Counted from the stretch's first letter, positions 22,890-33,440 are shown. The stretch is DNA of 64,000 bases from Schistosoma haematobium (GCF_000699445.3 NC_067197.1:12096152-12160151); one strand, 5' to 3'. Made by a program: numbers and translations. Notes: generated from the sequence alone by a model not told the origin.

Positions 22890-23224
22890 CACTTGATATT
22901 ATTTTACTTGAATCTTCCCATTGATGTTTTAGGACTGGAATTGATCAGTCTCTTATTGGCATATGTGCATACTGTGCGTATGTCTCGATATTGCCTTAAT
23001 TTACAAGCATTATAAGCAAAGATGAATAGTGGCTAGCAGTGGAATCCAGGACGCGCGTTTCGTCCTGTTTGGGACTCGTCAGCTGGATGTACCTGAATCC
23101 AAGAGTTGATGTTCTTTCTGGGACTCGAACTCAGTAGCGTTCGCTTCAAACTGTCAAACTGATCAATTTCAGTCCTAAAACATCAGTGGGAAGATTCAAG
23201 TAAAACAATATCAAGTGAATTAAA
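22890..23224 (-). repeat. Family-A hammerhead repeat
   Basis: Minus-strand Smα-like unit: B-box-like 'gggactcgaactcag', ribozyme at 23044-23088, and both flanking blocks ('gaatcttcccattgatg', 'aattgatcagtctctt') that accompany other copies. It is directly followed by a plus-strand chimeric unit. Confidence 0.8.
23044..23088 (-). ncRNA. Type I hammerhead ribozyme, family A, intact core
   Basis: On the minus strand: CCAG, CTGACGAG, stem II with TCC/GGA closing a CAAACA loop, GAAA, a palindromic CGCGCG that allows only a minimal stem III, and GTC followed by CTGG. All CUGANGA and GAAA core bases are present and stem I pairs CCAG with CTGG. Predicted cleavage between 23050 and 23049. Same motif as the published schistosome hammerhead. 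Confidence 0.88.
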
Positions 23225-23450
23225 CTTCACCCCATTGCACAAGCAAGTGGCTATCAGGACTCAGTAGCTAAGTGGATAACGCGGTGGCGTGTGTCAAGTG
23301 TGTGTGTGTCAAGTCCTTCTTACCACATGTCGAATGCTATCGATCAAGTTCCCTCAAGATTACAGGTACACCTTGCTGACGAGTGCCAAGTAGCACGAAA
23401 CCTGGATCCAGAGTTTCCTGTTGACTACCTCCAACCACCACCTAACACTA
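23225..23450 (+). repeat. Chimeric repeat: family-A head with family-B ribozyme
   Basis: Begins like the family-A unit at 37440 ('cacaagcaagtggctatcag', A-box region), passes a short GT-rich stretch, and from about 23340 is family-B ('ccctcaagattacaggtaca'). Confidence 0.7.
23370..23414 (+). ncRNA. Hammerhead motif, family B, weakened stem III
   Basis: CTTG, CTGACGAG, stem II GTGC/GCAC, GAAA, then CCTGGATC before CAGAG. Core bases are intact and the cleavage triplet is ATC (after 23408). Stem III has a mismatch, so activity is uncertain. Confidence 0.65.
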
Positions 23451-24004
23451 GACTATATCATAATGCATTAAACATTTATTACCGTTGAAACATGTAGGTC
23501 AAATTATATTTCACGGACTATCATTCATTTAACTATATTGAATTTATTGCCTAGTGTGTTTGTTTTTTCTTCATTATAAGTTTTCTAAACTAATTCCATT
23601 TCCCTTTATTAACGTAATCTCTTAGGTTAATAACATTTTTATTTATTTATTACGGTACACTTCTTGATAATCAATCTAAATGAGCATAAATTATCATCAA
23701 GTTTTCATAATGATTCATTGTTTTCTCTTTTTTCAATCTTTCTCAGCTTATTTGATTATTGTTTATTTATCTTTATTTTGTCTTAAAAGAAATAAAACCA
23801 TAAACTTGTCATCAAACTACTTAAATCATATTTGATTTATTTAATACTTATAAGTAATATATTGTAATTTCAGTCTGCTATGAGTAGTTAAAGAGAGTCT
23901 TAAGGCGAATATAAACGTATTCATAACAATCATTTATTGTCTGTGATTATTGTAATCTTTTATTTTTTCTTTGAGTTTTTCCGTAATATACAAATAATTT
24001 TTAT

Positions 24005-24320
24005 CAGTATGGGGTTGTAGAGATCATTAAGTTTCTGTTTGGGATCATGAATTGATTGATGTTAGACCATCATTGAAAACCTGAAAGCACTGAACGGTCA
24101 TTTCATTTCATTGTGGGACTCCTCAGCAGTGTGCATGCACGATCTCGCTCGCAGGATCCAAACCCAGCTTAACCTATGGACCACTCAGTCAGCATCCAAA
24201 GGTGTTAATGTCTCTGTCTCTACCCGACAAAGATTGAACTCCACTGGTCACGGCTTCTCTAACATCAATCGGTTCATGATCTCAATCAAAAACTTAACAA
24301 TATCCACAAACTCATACTGA
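24005..24320 (-). repeat. Family-C repeat
   Basis: Minus-strand copy. The hammerhead block (24096-24142) keeps CTGAGGAG and GAAA and stem I CACTG/CAGTG, with GTT as cleavage triplet, but stem II is broken. The B box is altered (GGGTTTGGATCC). Confidence 0.65.
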
Positions 24321-24374
24321 TAATTACCATGTGCTTACTAGAGACTATCATCGTGAGGGAATTCTCGGAGTTTT

Positions 24375-24640
24375 ATTTAGTAGCCGTGACCAGTGGAGCT
24401 AATGAATGTTGGGTAGAGACAAGTATCTACCTCAGACAATAGACATTAACACAATTGGATGCCGGCTCAGTGGTTTAGAGGTTAGGCATTCGCTCACAAG
24501 ACCGAATGCCCTGGGTTCGAATCACGCGAGCTAGGTCGTGGATACACATTGCTGAGGAGTTCTACAATAAAACGAAACGGCCGTCCAGTCGTTGTAGGTT
24601 GTCTAACATCAATCGGTTTATGATTCCAATCAAAAATAAT
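24375..24640 (+). repeat. Family-C tRNA/hammerhead repeat with A and B boxes
   Basis: A-box TGGTTTAGAGG at 24471-24481 and B-box GGTTCGAATC at 24514-24523 fit an internal RNA polymerase III promoter. A ribozyme motif with intact core follows at 24546-24592. The tail is cut short. Confidence 0.75.
24546..24592 (+). ncRNA. Type I hammerhead ribozyme, family C, intact core
   Basis: ATTG, CTGAGGAG, a weak stem II (GTT/AAC), GAAA, CGGCCG forming a minimal stem III, GTC then CAGT. All core positions are kept. Predicted cleavage after 24585. Confidence 0.7.
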
Positions 24641-25069
24641 TTTCAAGTGATCAAATACTTTTTAATATAAGCAGCATATTTTCAAATTCTTTTATTATAA
24701 TGTTGATTAAATCTAATTTGATCTGATCTGATAGCTTTCAATAGTCAACTTAAATGATCCGATATTTTTCTTCTTGATCAACGCTAAAACAAAAATATTT
24801 TTCGTAAAAAATTCCTTCATCTCATTTGAATCTCACTTAATCAATTAGGATTAATATAGTTGGAAAAGAAAACCTTTACTCAGTTGTATTTGTATGTTTT
24901 GGAAAATCAGATAGAAGATGTAATGATTCTTTTCCAAATGTTTTAATCTAATTATCATACAAAGTAGTTAGCTGATAAATTACAGCATATGTATTTTAAA
25001 TGTAATAACTATGTCATACTGCTGAAAATAACTATTAATAAAACATCCACTTGGCGTTGTTTTACAAGT

Positions 25070-25225
25070 ATCTTGCCATTGTTATTTAGGACTGCAATTG
25101 ATCAGTCTCTTGTAGGTATATGTGCGTCTTGTGCGGATTACCTCGATATACCAAGCTGACGAGTCCCAAATAGAACGAAATGCGTATCCTGGATTCCCCC
25201 GCTAGCCACTATTCATCTTTGCTTA
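25070..25225 (+). repeat. Family-A repeat with weak hammerhead
   Basis: A reversed family-A tail (25075-25145) abuts a plus-strand ribozyme block at 25151-25195: CTGACGAG, GAAA and ATC before CTGG are present, but stem II (TCCC against AGAA) and stem I are damaged. Confidence 0.6.
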
Positions 25226-25399
25226 TTATTATAACATATTATAGAATAAGTCATTTCAATCTAATGAAAAAAGTTTATTTATGGTTTAGTTCACCATCTA
25301 AAGATTCTTCTAAACACTTACGGTAGATTAGACTAGATAAAGGCAGAAGACAAACTGAGTAGGAAATTGTATTCTCAAAGTAATGAGCCAAGTATTATA

Positions 25400-25815
25400 T
25401 GTTGGGAACGTTAGATCCACAGAATTAACTTGGAAAAGGTCCTAATTTTGTCATTTTATTTTGAACATTTGAATTTCTTTGTTTCGCTCCAAAAGCGCTC
25501 TTCTCACCTTCATGTCGTATTTCCTACTTGAGAGAATCTGAAATGCCGTTGGCCCGTTGTGTCTTTTAGTATGCTATTTTGTGGAGCTTCCCAGGGACGG
25601 TTTTGTGCTGTATGTATACATTTTGATTTGCGTTTGTTGTTATCGCTCGTACTTCTGGCAGTTTGTGGAATATACTTCCCCATTCCAAGCTTGAACTTCT
25701 TCCTCTAGTTAGCGGTGCTGGGACGCATCGAATAGCTAGTTTATTGGTTTCTTGATCACCGAGTCTTTGTTCCGTTCACAGTCTAAATGAACTCGTAACC
25801 GCTTCAAACCTAGCA
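25400..25815 (+). mobile_element. Solo LTR, family L1, with 5-bp duplication
   Basis: 416 bp beginning TGTTGGGAACG and ending AACCTAGCA, flanked on both sides by TTATA (25395-25399 and 25816-25820). The TG...CA ends plus duplication identify a solo LTR from a vanished LTR retrotransposon. No internal region is nearby. Other copies are at 10060 and 53720. Confidence 0.88.
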
Positions 25816-25820
25816 TTATA

Positions 25821-26329
25821 TAAGTGAATGCATTGATACGTGGAAAAACCAATCATGAAACAAAAACTCTTCCATCATAGTTCAGTTACACATTCATCTG
25901 ACTTTGTCATACAAATAAAAATCCATGAAATCTTATAAAAAACAGAAATATCAGAAAAATTTATCACAATTTTACAATGTTTAATCCAAAACTTTAAAAC
26001 ATGCGCACACTATTTAGTAAATTAAACATTATGTAATGGATAGTTTTTCTAATTTAAACTTTCTAACACCCTACTGTGATGTCATCAAATTTCTTACTAA
26101 AAACAAAGAAAAAGAAAACACTCACTCAGTAGTCATGAAATGCTGACATATTTGGTGAAACTGAAAGTCAAATATGTCACTAAGCAACAGATAATAGTTG
26201 AATATATGTATATCTTGATGAAATATCATTAAAGCAAGCTAGTAGCTATCTAAATTTCATGTTATACTATCGTGACGGATAATACTTTGCAGTTAATTTG
26301 AAATAAACCAAATCATTTTTGGGTAAAAT
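25821..26329. other. AT-rich interval, no gene seen
   Basis: No coding, RNA or repeat signal recognised. Confidence 0.4.
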
Positions 26330-26525
26330 AGAAAAACCATACTATAATACTTAATTTGCAAAATGTTCGATAATTGTCTCGAACCTCATTGTTCTTGCAT
26401 TCCCATACTAAATACTTTCTATTCCCGCTCTTCCTTTCTTAATCTTCTCCCATCTTCTGCTGCCAGACATTACATTCCTGACTCGCGTCATATACTACTT
26501 ATATCAATATAAGTGGCACGCACCA
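26330..26525 (-). mobile_element. LTR fragment, family L2
   Basis: Diverged copy of the LTR at 15666 in reverse orientation ('atttgcaaaatgt', 'cttctgctgccagacattac', 'tactacttatat', 'cgcaccaca'). The far end is missing or too diverged. Confidence 0.6.
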
Positions 26526-26999
26526 CAGGGGTATTTTTTATTTTAAAAAATGTAAATCTATTTTAGTAGCCTATAGTATTCAATAAATGTTAGCATTGGA
26601 TGTAAATGTGAAAGTGTTTTTTTATTATTGTTCTGAGGTAATTAATTTGAATGTCAATTCTAGAATAAATCTTATCAATTTTATTTGGAGACGAATTGGT
26701 CAAGAAGCTTTTTGATTTCTAAAAAAGAAAGTACGGTAGATCAATATATACTAGAAGCTATGAAAGATTAGATTAATCAATCAGGTAGATAAATAATCTT
26801 TGAACAGGACTACAATAATGATCAACTGACTGTTAACACTGATATACTTATATTGATTAATATCTTATCATAGTGTTTATTAATGATGACTGTGAAACTT
26901 GTGATAATATTCATTCCATTACTGAATACAGAGTATGATCATTGGTTTATTATCATTTTTCTATGAACTATATCATTTCCAGCATATTTTGTAAATCTA
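26526..26999. other. AT-rich interval, no gene seen
   Basis: Nothing recognised apart from simple AT-rich sequence. Confidence 0.4.
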
Positions 27000-27120
27000 T
27001 ACTGATTGATTATTAAGTGATAGTCGATGTTATGTTTCCCTAGACACTTGAGTTAATTAGATCCTATCAATCAAGTTGCAATATAGACAGTAGTCTAGAT
27101 GTTTTAGCTAATAAAAACAG
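27000..27120 (-). repeat. Family-B repeat fragment
   Basis: Outer part only ('cctatcaatcaagttgcaat', 'agtagtctaga'), without ribozyme. Confidence 0.45.
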
Positions 27121-27254
27121 TATTTAGGTAAAACATTCAACGATTTGGAATTTATATAGTCATAACAGTGGTAAGAAAAATGGATTATAACGCTTAAAAT
27201 AATAAATATTTAAATTGTCCCTCTACATGTGTTTAGCATTTTGACCAAACACTG

Positions 27255-27640
27255 ATTTAATAGCCGAATTCATGAATCAATGAAAGCTAGACCACTATGG
27301 AAAACCTGGAAGCACTAGACGACCGTTTCGTTGTAGTATGGAACTCCTTAGCAGTGTTCATCCACGATCCCGCACGCAGAACTCAGACTCAGGACCTTCG
27401 GTGTCGCTCGTGAGCACTTAAGCACTAGACCACTGAGCCGACCGGCATCCAGAGGTGGTAATGCCTAACATCAACCAATCCACGAAATTGAGCGACACAT
27501 CCACTATGGTCATCAGTGAGTTACTATCTCACAACAGACCCAGTCGAACTCCACTGGTCACTGCTTCTCACTAGAACTCCAGGATATACATCTTGAAGCC
27601 AGTCACTAGTGAGCATATGTTGATTAATATCAGAAGGGGG
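27255..27640 (-). repeat. Family-C repeat, near full length
   Basis: Minus-strand unit with tail, hammerhead block (27318-27368, CTAAGGAG, so core broken), degenerate B box and the head region to 'gtgagcatatgttgatta'. Confidence 0.7.
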
Positions 27641-27800
27641 TTTTGTGATATTATAGTAATTTAAATGGTTAAGATCATGAGTCAATTGAAGTTGGACAAC
27701 CATAGAGAACCCGGAAGCACTAGACGGCCGTTTCGTCCTATTGTGTGACTCCTCAGTAGTGCGAATCCACAATCCCGCGTCGTGAGATTGTTTGACAATC
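27641..27800 (-). repeat. Family-C repeat, tail and ribozyme
   Basis: Abuts the previous unit in the same orientation, which gives a partial tandem. It ends shortly after the ribozyme, before the B box. Confidence 0.7.
27717..27762 (-). ncRNA. Type I hammerhead ribozyme, family C, compensated stem I
   Basis: Minus strand: GCACTA, CTGAGGAG, stem II GTC/GAC, GAAA, CGGCCG, GTC then TAGTGC. Stem I pairs GCACTA with TAGTGC over 6 bp; most copies have GCACTG with CAGTGC, so both sides changed together. Core intact; predicted cleavage between 27723 and 27722. Confidence 0.75.
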
Positions 27801-28594
27801 CTAAATTCACATGCTTCAACCGATGTACTTTACGCTTAACCTGGACATTTTTCGGAAGAGAATTTATCGAAAAAGAATATTCATCGTTCAATGTATTAGT
27901 GTTTTAATATGATGGAGGTGGGGGGATCTTTAAACAATATAAATAAATTACTCTTAATCTATCAATCATGAAATGAATATAAAACAATCATTTTTTTAAT
28001 TGTTCGTTAGAAACTGATCAAACCACTTAAATGGAAAAACAAAAAACAAGAAAAATGAACCAATAAATTTATTTTGTTTTAAAAAAATATCCCAAATTTA
28101 AATAGAATCTTGTTGTATTTTAAAAAACTTTTAAATACAAACCTCATGACTACTTATTAAAATCTTAGTAGAATTTATTATTATTATCATCTTGTATATG
28201 TATAGGACGTTTTAATACAATAAAAATTGTTCAATTGTATTAAGTACACTTAACTTTTCGTAAATCAACATAATGAACATTGAAAATTCTCATAATATAA
28301 ACATGAAAATATCGAAAATTATACGTTACATTATAATCTCAAATGAAGAACAAACAAACAAACATTGAATCATATGAAGTTATCATTTGAAAATCATTAA
28401 TCTGTATAGTCTGTTTTATTTGTAACAAACCTATTTATTCATCCATTAAATAAGTTGAACAAATTTACAAGTTATTCAACATTAGAACTTGGTAAATTTA
28501 TGAATGAAACATACTCATTATTATTTAAGTAGTATATTGATGTTTATTAAAATAATTTTAGACCGAAGAAAAATAATCAAGATATTTTGATCAA
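27801..28594. other. AT-rich interval, no gene seen
   Basis: Very AT-rich; no coding, RNA or repeat signal recognised. Confidence 0.45.
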
Positions 28595-28965
28595 GTTTTG
28601 CTCTCTGAGATGAGTGATTTGGTTGTGGAGCTTCCATCATTCTTTTGAACAACATCATCGGCACAAACTTCAGATAGAAATGAAGTATTCAGATTTCTTC
28701 ACATATGATTTGTCCTATAGAACTTGATTTTGATTGATTCTTGTTGAGCTTAAACCTGTCATTGATTACTTCTTTATTTTGGTTTTATCTCTCATATTTA
28801 GAGAGCAATCCACTTCTATCAGAAGTTTATGCTGATGATGTTATTCAGGAGAACAATGAAACTTTCACGACGAAACCATCTAGCTCAGAGGACAAAACTC
28901 CATTAAAATCATCCACCTGTGTTACAAATCTTCTCCATCATTTCATAATCAACATATCTACTAGC
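28595..28965. mobile_element. Fold-back element FB, copy 1
   Basis: Left arm about 28599-28700 and right arm about 28801-28965 are approximate reverse complements ('gcacaaacttcagataga' against 'tctatcagaagtttatgc'; 'ctctgagatgagtgattt' against 'aaccatctagctcagagg'). The 77-codon frame at 28741 overlaps the right arm and is not conserved as protein. Confidence 0.65.
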
Positions 28966-28979
28966 TTATTGTGATTTTT

Positions 28980-29790
28980 AAAATTTAATTTTTATTTAAG
29001 ATGAGAATTTTTTCTGTTTTAAATTTTTCTATTGGATTTTCTCTTTTTTCCTCGTGACTTCCCCTCAAGCATTGAATGTCTGTCATCGATATCCAACAAG
29101 AGATATTTGCCAACATAAAATGTCGTACATAAATATTTTTAAAGAAAACTGTTTCTTCCATAATCAAAAATCAGTTACTGTTCTCTTCCAAACGATACTG
29201 TTTTTTCTCTTGATGAAGACAACTTTTAGTTCAAATAACAGTCATCAATCTACCATTGTTGGTTATTAATACAAGTTCAATAAAATCTTATTGTATGTAA
29301 AGAGGAAATCTAAGCAGCTTGTATAATTCAGTGTTTAACAATATTATATTTTCCATCTTCTAAAATTATCTCAGTAAATGTTTCGATTTCATCCCAACTA
29401 GTTCTCTAAGTAATAACTTCACAGGGTTGGGTTACATATTTGCTATACCTATGGAATGTGGTTTGTAAGCTCACAGAATCCAAACCAAAAGTGATTGGAA
29501 GCTGAATTGGTTCACTTATCCCAAGATGGATTATGTTAGAGAGTATCTATAACTATGCTTAGAATTCTCTGAAACCTATAAAATATGTGACTTACCTTTG
29601 AAAAATTCTATAAATCAAGCAGAAAACCAATATTTCAAATGTTTAATCCACTCGGCATAACAAAATTATCAACTAGTCAACATAGGATAATGAATTCAAT
29701 ATATACATTTTGGGTACTTCAGTGAATTGACTGAGTTTGCAAATTTGGATCGTCGGATATCCACTGAATGCTCTATCTCTACTAAGGTTT
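28980..29790. other. AT-rich interval, no gene seen
   Basis: Short frames on both strands overlap near 29050-29260 without codon bias or similarity that I recognise. Confidence 0.4.
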
Positions 29791-29827
29791 ATCCGAAAAA
29801 TTCATGAGTTTATTCCCTTATTCATCA

Positions 29828-30040
29828 GTGGGTGGGAACCAAAGATTACGAAGTCTCGCATCGCAACTTACCGGTTGTTTAGTGTTTGATGATTTCCGAA
29901 TGCTTTACAGTTTATACCAGTCACTAAGCGAATCTTCACCAGATATAGAATTAGATAATCAAGAAATCAATGTACAATCAGCAAGAAATTTTCGATATGA
30001 GCTAATTAATAAAACTTTTTTAAACTTTTTCATTATTATA
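29828..30040 (+). CDS. Possible exon or gene fragment of unknown function
   Basis: A pyrimidine-rich stretch ending in 'cccttattcatcag' (29815-29828) looks like a splice acceptor. The following frame stays open for about 70 codons with balanced composition: GGNQRLRSLASQLTGCLVF, FRMLYSLYQSLSES, PDIELDNQEINVQSARNF. I do not recognise the protein. It ends by running into a family-A repeat, and no convincing splice donor is visible, so it may be a broken exon or a chance frame. Confidence 0.3.
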
Positions 30041-30260
30041 AGCAAAGATGGATAGTGTCTAGCAGTGGAATCCAGGACGCATGTTTCGCCCTATTTACGA
30101 CTCGTCATCTTTATGTACCTATATCTCATCTTTACCTATAATGCTTGTGAATTAAGGTAATATCAAGACAATCAGAACAGAATACGCATGTGCCGATAAG
30201 GCACTGATCAATTGCAGTCCTTAACATCAATATGGAAGACTCGAGTGAATTTTTTGTCAT
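30040..30260 (-). repeat. Degenerate family-A hammerhead repeat
   Basis: Ribozyme block at 30070-30112 has ATGACGAG (the conserved C is A) with GAAAC and GTC kept, so it is probably inactive. Typical flanks follow ('aattgcagtcc', 'catcaatatggaagac'). Confidence 0.65.
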
Positions 30261-30474
30261 TAGTTAGACGTATTTTACAAATTATTTCTTATCAACTATT
30301 ATTTACTATTAGCAGTATTTGAAATCCATGTGAAACAGTAAAAATACCCCTAGATTGATTATTATAATAAATGTAATGATGAATTTGCCAACAAAAATAT
30401 AAAATGAAATTACAGTAAATAAACATTTTAGAGGTACCTTTAACAAAAACAAACACATCTGTTCTCATATGTAT

Positions 30475-30605
30475 TCAAAAGCTTGTAACTTAAGACAATA
30501 TCAAGGCAATTTACAGAGGATGCATATATGCCAATAAGAGATTGATCACTTACAGTCCTAAATAACAATAGAATGATACAAACAAACAACACTAAGTGAA
30601 TGTTC
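30475..30605 (+). repeat. Family-A repeat tail fragment
   Basis: Contains 'gcatatatgccaataagaga' and 'cagtcctaaataacaata' as in other family-A flanks; no ribozyme. Confidence 0.55.
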
Positions 30606-31079
30606 AATACAATTGATAATTGATGATACCAAAAATAAGGACAGTCATTTATTTAATGTGAAGTAAGTAATAATTAATCTCTTCTTTTAAAATTATTCAC
30701 ATCAAGATTAATATGGGAATTCTAGTTATACAAAAAAATTTTTTCGATGGAACATAAATTCTTCAGTAAAACAACTTGCTGCCCCTCCTCGGTATAATCC
30801 TGAAAAAATAAACTGTCAAATGTATTTTAATGTTTGTATAAATAAGTTCAGTTAATGTTTTATTTCATGGCTCCATGTTTAAGTATTCATTTGTATGAAA
30901 CATAAATAGTAGTTGTAGATGTATTCTTATTGTTCTCAGCAGCCTACAAGCGAATAAAAGCTGAATGTAAATGTAATATTAATTCAAACTATAAAATATT
31001 CGTCCAGTTGTCTTATCCCATTAATTTGTTAGCAAATGACATGTCCTATGTATTAATATTATAATATATACAATATATA
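30606..31079. other. AT-rich interval, no gene seen
   Basis: No coding, RNA or repeat signal recognised. Confidence 0.4.
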
Positions 31080-31385
31080 CCAGTGGAGTTCAACAAGGTC
31101 TGTTGTGAGATAGCAACTCACTGAAGACAATGGTGTACGGTGGCGCAACTTCGTGGATTGGTTGAACTTAGACAATAACACCATTGGATGCCGGCTCATT
31201 AGTCTAGTTGGTTAAGCGCCTGGTGGGAGACTGATAGGTCCTGGGTTCGAATCTCGCGGGGGGCGGGATTGTGGATGTGCACTGCTGAGAAGTTCCATAC
31301 TACAAAAAAACGGCCGTCCAGTGCTTCCAGGTTTTCCATGGTTGTCTAGCTTCAATTGACTCATGATTTCAATCAGTGAAATATA
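31080..31385 (+). repeat. Family-C repeat, head to ribozyme
   Basis: Head ('aactcactgaagacaatggt'), A-box region, B-box GGGTTCGAATCTC at 31242-31254, ribozyme block at 31268-31320 with CTGAGAAG and no GAAA (poly-A instead), so inactive. Closely similar to 59040-59295, apparently the same subfamily. Confidence 0.75.
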
Positions 31386-32084
31386 CAACTCTCAACCAAA
31401 ATGTTTACGTTCGATCATTGAGTTGGCATAATATGATTCTTAGCGTTAACTCCAGACAATGTTTGTTTCAGAATGATCTTTATCCGATATCATATATGTT
31501 TTACAAGCTTTTATTTGAATAATCGCTATGACCATAATGCGGTGAATTCTAAGGCGAGATTATAATCTATAGACGACATTTGAACGACGCTAAAGTGACC
31601 TTAAGAATGTCCACCTACTGACTAGAACTAAGTGATGGTTATAAACCAGTGTGAGGAATTCAGATTATGATTTACAGTTGATGGTTTGGGTTAGGAATTA
31701 GATTTAGGGTTTTCAACACGAAATGACATTAGCTATAATTCCAAAACGCTATTTAGCCTAATGTATGGATGAATTTTGCGCCAAAATCCAATACATGTTA
31801 TCTTATATGTGATTGGTTTATTCATAAATTATAGTCTCGCCGATTCCAAATCAGTTTTTAATGCTAAAATATTAAACCATCCTACCAGCAGTTGAATATA
31901 AAATTAGAATACTTTGACTAACCCAATTACAACTTATGTGATTATACCATTATTAGTAAGAATTTGATCTATCCTATTGTTGTTAGTGAGGACTGAATTT
32001 TAATCGCTGTGTGTTAGCATGTGTATCTTGTACGTAGTTTCTTAATACAGTAATTTCTCTATAAATTTTATAGAATATATAGAT
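31386..32084. other. AT-rich interval, no gene seen
   Basis: No feature recognised. Confidence 0.4.
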
Positions 32085-32380
32085 TATGGCTAACAGTGAA
32101 ATACAGTACACGAGTTCTTTTCCAAGTAAATACTCAGTTCTATATATCAGCATTTAGACAGTTCGAACTCTGATTAATTATAAATTAATACATTCATATA
32201 CGTTAAAGAAATTAGTAACTGTTCACTAGCTCGGAGAATAACATAATGACACTTGAAGCAAATGTTTTTGGATTCGATTCTTAATGGGAATCTAAACTTT
32301 GGGATATAGGATATGTTCAACTGATGAGTTCCAAATTAACCTAAATAAGAGTACTAGATCCAATTGCTAGTCACAACTAA
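32085..32380. repeat. Two heavily decayed family-A hammerhead blocks
   Basis: Minus-strand remnant at 32085-32150 and a plus-strand remnant at 32318-32372 (CTGATGAG kept, GAAA lost). Both are recognisable only by spacing to 'aacagtgaaata' or 'gatccaattgctagtc'. Confidence 0.4.
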
Positions 32381-32445
32381 TTTATCCTAGTGAACAAACC
32401 ATGTGTTTTTTTAATCTGTATTTTAATTCGACCGAAAATACCTAC

Positions 32446-32721
32446 TGTGGTGTGTGCGACTGATGTCGACAGATATAAATAGTATGTATCATCAATAGAA
32501 AGTGAAATATCTGGTGGCAGAAGGTTAAGAAAATCGAAAAGAAGACAACGAGAACAGAGAATGCTTGGTGTGAAAATGAAAGAACAATGAATTCTGAGAT
32601 AATTGATTGACATTTTGTAAATGAAGTATAGATTGTATGGTTCTCAGATTTCATTAAGATGTTCTGTAATTTTGTATTCTAATACATTCAATTGTCCCCA
32701 CTTGTGTTCTTGTTCACCACC
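32446..32721 (+). mobile_element. Solo LTR, family L2
   Basis: 276 bp related to 15666-15942, starting TGTGGTGTGTGCGAC and carrying a good TATA box (gatataaatag) near 32468. Flanks CTAC (32442-32445) and CTAT (32722-32725) give a 3-of-4 duplication. Confidence 0.75.
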
Positions 32722-32937
32722 CTATTAATAATCTTTCTCTATTCACTATTCTGTTAGGAATATTTATGAGTTTTAATTATGTCATAAGTAAATTGTTTCA
32801 GTGTTTGCAGTTCAATGAATAAAATCTGTAAACATGTTCACCTTAAATTTTTTGGTGTTTTTTCTTACTATAAATAAATTTCAAAGTTAAAGGTAACAAA
32901 AAGTTGAGTAAAGAGAAAACTAATAATTTATCGTTAT
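32722..32937. other. AT-rich spacer
   Basis: No feature recognised. Confidence 0.35.
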
Positions 32938-33440
32938 TTTAATAGTTGAATTCATGAGTCACTTTAAGCTTGACCACCATGGAAAACCTGGAATCACTGG
33001 ATGGGCATTTCGTAGCCACAAAACTCCCTTCCTGATAATAATCATCATCTGCTCATTAGTGACTGGCTTCATAAGGTATTTCCTGGAGTTCTAGTGAAAA
33101 GCAGTGACCAATGGAGTTCAACTGTGTCTGTTGTGAAACAGTTACTTACTGAAGACGATGGTTGCCAGTCGAGTAATTTCATGGATTGGTCAAAGTTACA
33201 CATTAACACCATTGGATGCTAGATCAGTGGTCTACACTTTAAGCGTTCGCGCTCAAGACCGAATGCCTTGAGTTCGAATCCTGCTAGGCGTGATCATGAA
33301 TGCACACTGCTGAAGAGTCCCATACTAAGACGAAACGGTCATCCAGTGATTCCAGGTTTTCCATGGTGGCTTAGCTTTGATTGACTTATGTTTTCAACTA
33401 TTAAATTACTACAATCTCCACAAACCCCCCTTTCTGATAA
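32938..33440 (+). repeat. Family-C repeat: inverted fragment plus full unit
   Basis: 32938-33025 is a minus-strand tail and ribozyme stub; from about 33030 a complete plus-strand unit runs through head, A box, B box (GAGTTCGAATCC), ribozyme and tail to 'cacaaacccccctttctgat'. This is the most complete family-C unit in the window, at about 400 bp. Confidence 0.75.
33304..33349 (+). ncRNA. Type I hammerhead ribozyme, family C, intact core
   Basis: CACTG, CTGAAGAG, stem II GTC/GAC around CCATACTAA, GAAA, CGGTCATC then CAGTG. CUGANGA and GAAA are complete, stem I is 5 perfect pairs and the cleavage triplet is ATC (after 33343). Stem III is weakened by one mismatch. Confidence 0.68.

Noticed and set aside
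28741..28974. 77-codon frame in the fold-back element
   Set aside because: It lies in the inverted arm and is not conserved in the copies at 42836 and 60003.
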